Positions 30,860 through 32,657 of a DNA stretch of 32,657 bases are shown here, one piece after another. Made by a program: the position numbers and the translations under genes. Source of the DNA: DASQDN01 sp035630195 (GTDB lineage Bacteria; Acidobacteriota; Terriglobia; Bryobacterales; Bryobacteraceae); assembly GCA_035630195.1 (NCBI GenBank), contig DASQLD010000626.1, positions 1-32,657 of the forward strand, read 5' to 3'. Numbering within the stretch: position 1 is the stretch's first letter; every line of letters starts with the position of its first letter. A model generated the notes under the pieces. The model saw only the letters and a list, made by a program, of their open reading frames with translations. It searched no databases and was not told the DNA's origin.

Positions 30860-31291
30860 ATGAAGACACGACGCAAGGCATCGGCCGAATGGCGCGGCGG
30901 TTTGAAAGACGGGAAAGGTACGATCACGTCGGATAGTGGCGTACTTCAAGCGACCCAATACTCTTTCGGTACCCGTTTCGAGGACGGAAAGGGGACGAAC
31001 CCGGAGGAATTGGTGGCAGCGGCTCACGCGGGGTGTTTCGCGATGGCCCTCTCGATGATTCTCGGACAGGCAGGGATGACCGCCGAATCGATCAAAGCTC
31101 AGGCGACCATCACCCTCGAAAAAGTCGGTGAGGGGTTTGAGGTCACGAGCAGCCACCTCGATGTGACGGCGAAAATCCCCGGAGCCGATCCCGCCGCCTT
31201 CGAAAAAGCGGCCCAGGCGGCAAAAGCGGGCTGCCCGATTTCGAAGCTGTTGAAAGCCGAGATCACGATGAACGCCGGCTTAGAAAGTTAA
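30860..31291 (+). CDS. OsmC-family peroxiredoxin
   Basis: A 143-residue OsmC subfamily protein, which reduces organic hydroperoxides. The two redox cysteines are Cys59 (AAHAGCFAMAL) and Cys125 (AKAGCPISK), with Arg39 (GTRFEDGKGTNPEEL) and the Glu49/Glu50 pair that help activate the peroxidatic Cys. Length and spacing match E. coli OsmC (Cys59/Cys125, 143 residues). The N-terminal KTRRKASAEWRGGLKDGKGT segment is also typical. Divergent from clpB with 125 bases between starts, which fits joint stress control, although no shared operator is seen. The stop overlaps the convergent histidine kinase stop by 4 bp (TTAA). Confidence 0.95.
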   Translation: MKTRRKASAEWRGGLKDGKGTITSDSGVLQATQYSFGTRFEDGKGTNPEELVAAAHAGCFAMALSMILGQAGMTAESIKAQATITLEKVGEGFEVTSSHLDVTAKIPGADPAAFEKAAQAAKAGCPISKLLKAEITMNAGLES

Positions 31292-32657
31292 GACCCGGTT
31301 GATTGTGAGGTCGGAATCGTAAAGCGAAACTTCGATCCGACCTCAACTTCCGATTCCACCCAGATCCTGCCGCCGTGCCGTTCGATCACCTTCTTACTAA
31401 TCGCGAGTCCGACGCCCGTGCCGGGATACTCACGTCCGTGCGCCCGCTTGAATAACCCGAAGATGCGATCGTGGAAATCGGGCCCAATGCCGATTCCGTT
31501 GTCGGCTACTGTGATGATGTGCTCGGACCCATTCCTCTCAGCCGTGACCGAAATCTGCAGCGGACTGGCGCCACGGTACTTTATGGCGTTGCCGATCAGA
31601 TTCTGCATCAACTGGCACAACTGGGTCCTGTTGCCGTAGATCACAGGCAACTGGCCCACCTCGAGAATCGCATTCGACTCTTCGAGAGCGAGCATCAGAT
31701 TCCCTTTTGCCCACTCGACTGCTTCTTCGAGCGGGACCTCCTCGTTCAGATCCGCCGCGTTCACTACGCGCGAGTACGTCAGCAAGCTCTGAATCATTCC
31801 CGTCATCCGGCTTGAGGAGTCCGTAATGTACGTCAGGAACTCGTCTGCGTCGGCGTCAAGCTTTCCGACATAACGCCGCGCAACCAGTTGGGCGAACCCG
31901 CCGATGCTGCGCAGCGGCTCCTGAAGATCGTGACTGGTCACGTGCGCAAACTCCCGCAGATCGGCGTTCGAGGCTTCGAGCTGCCTGGCTTTCCGGGCCA
32001 ATTCCGCTTGGGCGAGCCGGCGCTGTTCCACTTCTTTCTCGAGACCGCTGCGAATGTCCTGTACTTCGAACAACCTCGATTGGGCGACGTGGAGCAGATA
32101 CGCCGAGAACGCCAGCAAAAACGAAGCGTTCAGGCCGATTGCCAGCACCATGTGCGATGCCCAAGAGGCTCCCTTGCGCACAAACGTCGAGCGAGGATGG
32201 ACGCGAAGCACACCTTCCAGTTCGGGCACCGGAACGAAGGCGCGTCCGACCTGCTCATAGGACTCGACGGGATTCGGGTACCGATAGACATCCTGGTCAT
32301 CACGCAGCAGAAAGAGCTGAAAATTCTGCCCCAACACATTCCCTGCAAGCGGAGCGACGATATCGCGCAGCGGCGTTACCATCACACGCAAATCGCCCCG
32401 CCTGAGCGGCGCCACAAACACCACCCGAGCTTCGTGGTCGGGCTCCATCAGCAAAGCATAAGACGAAACAATGCGATCGCCGCGTTCGGCCAACAACCGC
32501 TTCAAAGAGGCGTCCTCCAGATCGTTGCTGGAGGCGAGCAGCGCGGTGTCCGTCCATCGCACGCTCGAAGTGGTACCCGAAGCGATCTCTTCGAACAGCG
32601 GCGGCGCCGTTGGCGCATCGGCGACGTGCTGTAATTCCACCAGTCGCCGGATTAACT
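31288..32657 (-). CDS. Sensor histidine kinase, 5' end outside the window
   Basis: The frame runs through the window edge without a stop, so the first residues are missing; a GTG at 32640 exists but is probably internal. What is visible: the end of an extracytoplasmic sensor (about 150 residues, CHASE-like strands such as ARVVFVAPLRRGDLRVMVTPL), a membrane helix (MVLAIGLNASFLLAFSAYLL), a coiled coil (LEKEVEQRRLAQAELARKARQLE), the HisKA phospho-acceptor box (TSHDLQEPLRS), and a HATPase domain with N box (QNLIGNAIKY), G1 (DNGIGIG), F box (IFGLFKRAH) and G2 (GTGVGLAISK). No receiver domain or response regulator is adjacent. The ligand is unknown. The end overlaps the OsmC gene by 4 bp. Confidence 0.9.
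   Translation of the reverse strand, partial: LIRRLVELQHVADAPTAPPLFEEIASGTTSSVRWTDTALLASSNDLEDASLKRLLAERGDRIVSSYALLMEPDHEARVVFVAPLRRGDLRVMVTPLRDIVAPLAGNVLGQNFQLFLLRDDQDVYRYPNPVESYEQVGRAFVPVPELEGVLRVHPRSTFVRKGASWASHMVLAIGLNASFLLAFSAYLLHVAQSRLFEVQDIRSGLEKEVEQRRLAQAELARKARQLEASNADLREFAHVTSHDLQEPLRSIGGFAQLVARRYVGKLDADADEFLTYITDSSSRMTGMIQSLLTYSRVVNAADLNEEVPLEEAVEWAKGNLMLALEESNAILEVGQLPVIYGNRTQLCQLMQNLIGNAIKYRGASPLQISVTAERNGSEHIITVADNGIGIGPDFHDRIFGLFKRAHGREYPGTGVGLAISKKVIERHGGRIWVESEVEVGSKFRFTIPTSQSTGS

Overview
The window looks like chromosomal DNA of an Acidobacteriota member, probably of the Bryobacterales/Solibacter type. The evidence is the combination of a paired DUF1592-type cytochrome and DUF1552 HXXSHH protein, an acidobacterial-type VWFA protein, a Ser/Thr kinase fused to a PD40-like propeller, a Sig-70_X6-like ECF sigma factor, and a PEP-CTERM protein. 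Base composition is moderately GC-rich and even throughout. I see no tRNA, rRNA, insertion sequence, phage gene or CRISPR array. No stretch over 300 bases lacks a gene. The ends cut two genes.

Layout. (1) 1-6673 is an exported oxidation/carbohydrate block: the end of a VAO/4-cresol-dehydrogenase-type flavin oxidase, a diheme DUF1592 protein translationally coupled to a Tat-exported DUF1552 protein, a CBM9-like protein, a 54-residue YHS metal-binding protein, and a sorbosone-dehydrogenase-type propeller. (2) 6763-10413 carries a bactofilin, a YbiT-type ABC-F ATPase and a VWFA protein with a glycine-rich insert. (3) 10513-15952 carries a small exported beta-rich protein, a lactonase-family propeller, a propeller kinase, a secreted protein of unknown function and an ECF sigma factor. 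(4) 15949-22043 carries a secreted serine hydrolase, a secreted two-domain VOC protein, a DUF418 membrane protein, an exported caspase-TPR protein and an orphan recombinase-like domain. (5) 22036-30734 is one minus-strand run: clpB, htrA, hsp20-lon (overlapping), then a PEP-CTERM protein overlapping a nitrilase-family amidohydrolase. Lon, ClpB, HtrA and Hsp20 together cover cytoplasmic and envelope protein quality control. (6) OsmC and the C-terminal part of a sensor histidine kinase close the window.

The most unusual signal is at the start of the propeller kinase. A perfect 36-bp palindrome (12030-12065) covers the usable GTG start. Just upstream, a well-placed ATG (12015) is in frame but is cut off by a TGA exactly where relatives, as I recall them, carry Trp. 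The changed base is the one that completes the palindrome, so the stop codon may have arisen by quasipalindrome correction. The same kinase also seems to lack about a dozen residues around helix G.

Two other observations stand out. Six of the seven convergent gene pairs overlap at their stop codons by 4-10 bp. A textbook terminator-shaped hairpin with a U-rich tail lies inside the signal-peptide codons of the PEP-CTERM gene, in front of the coupled nitrilase.
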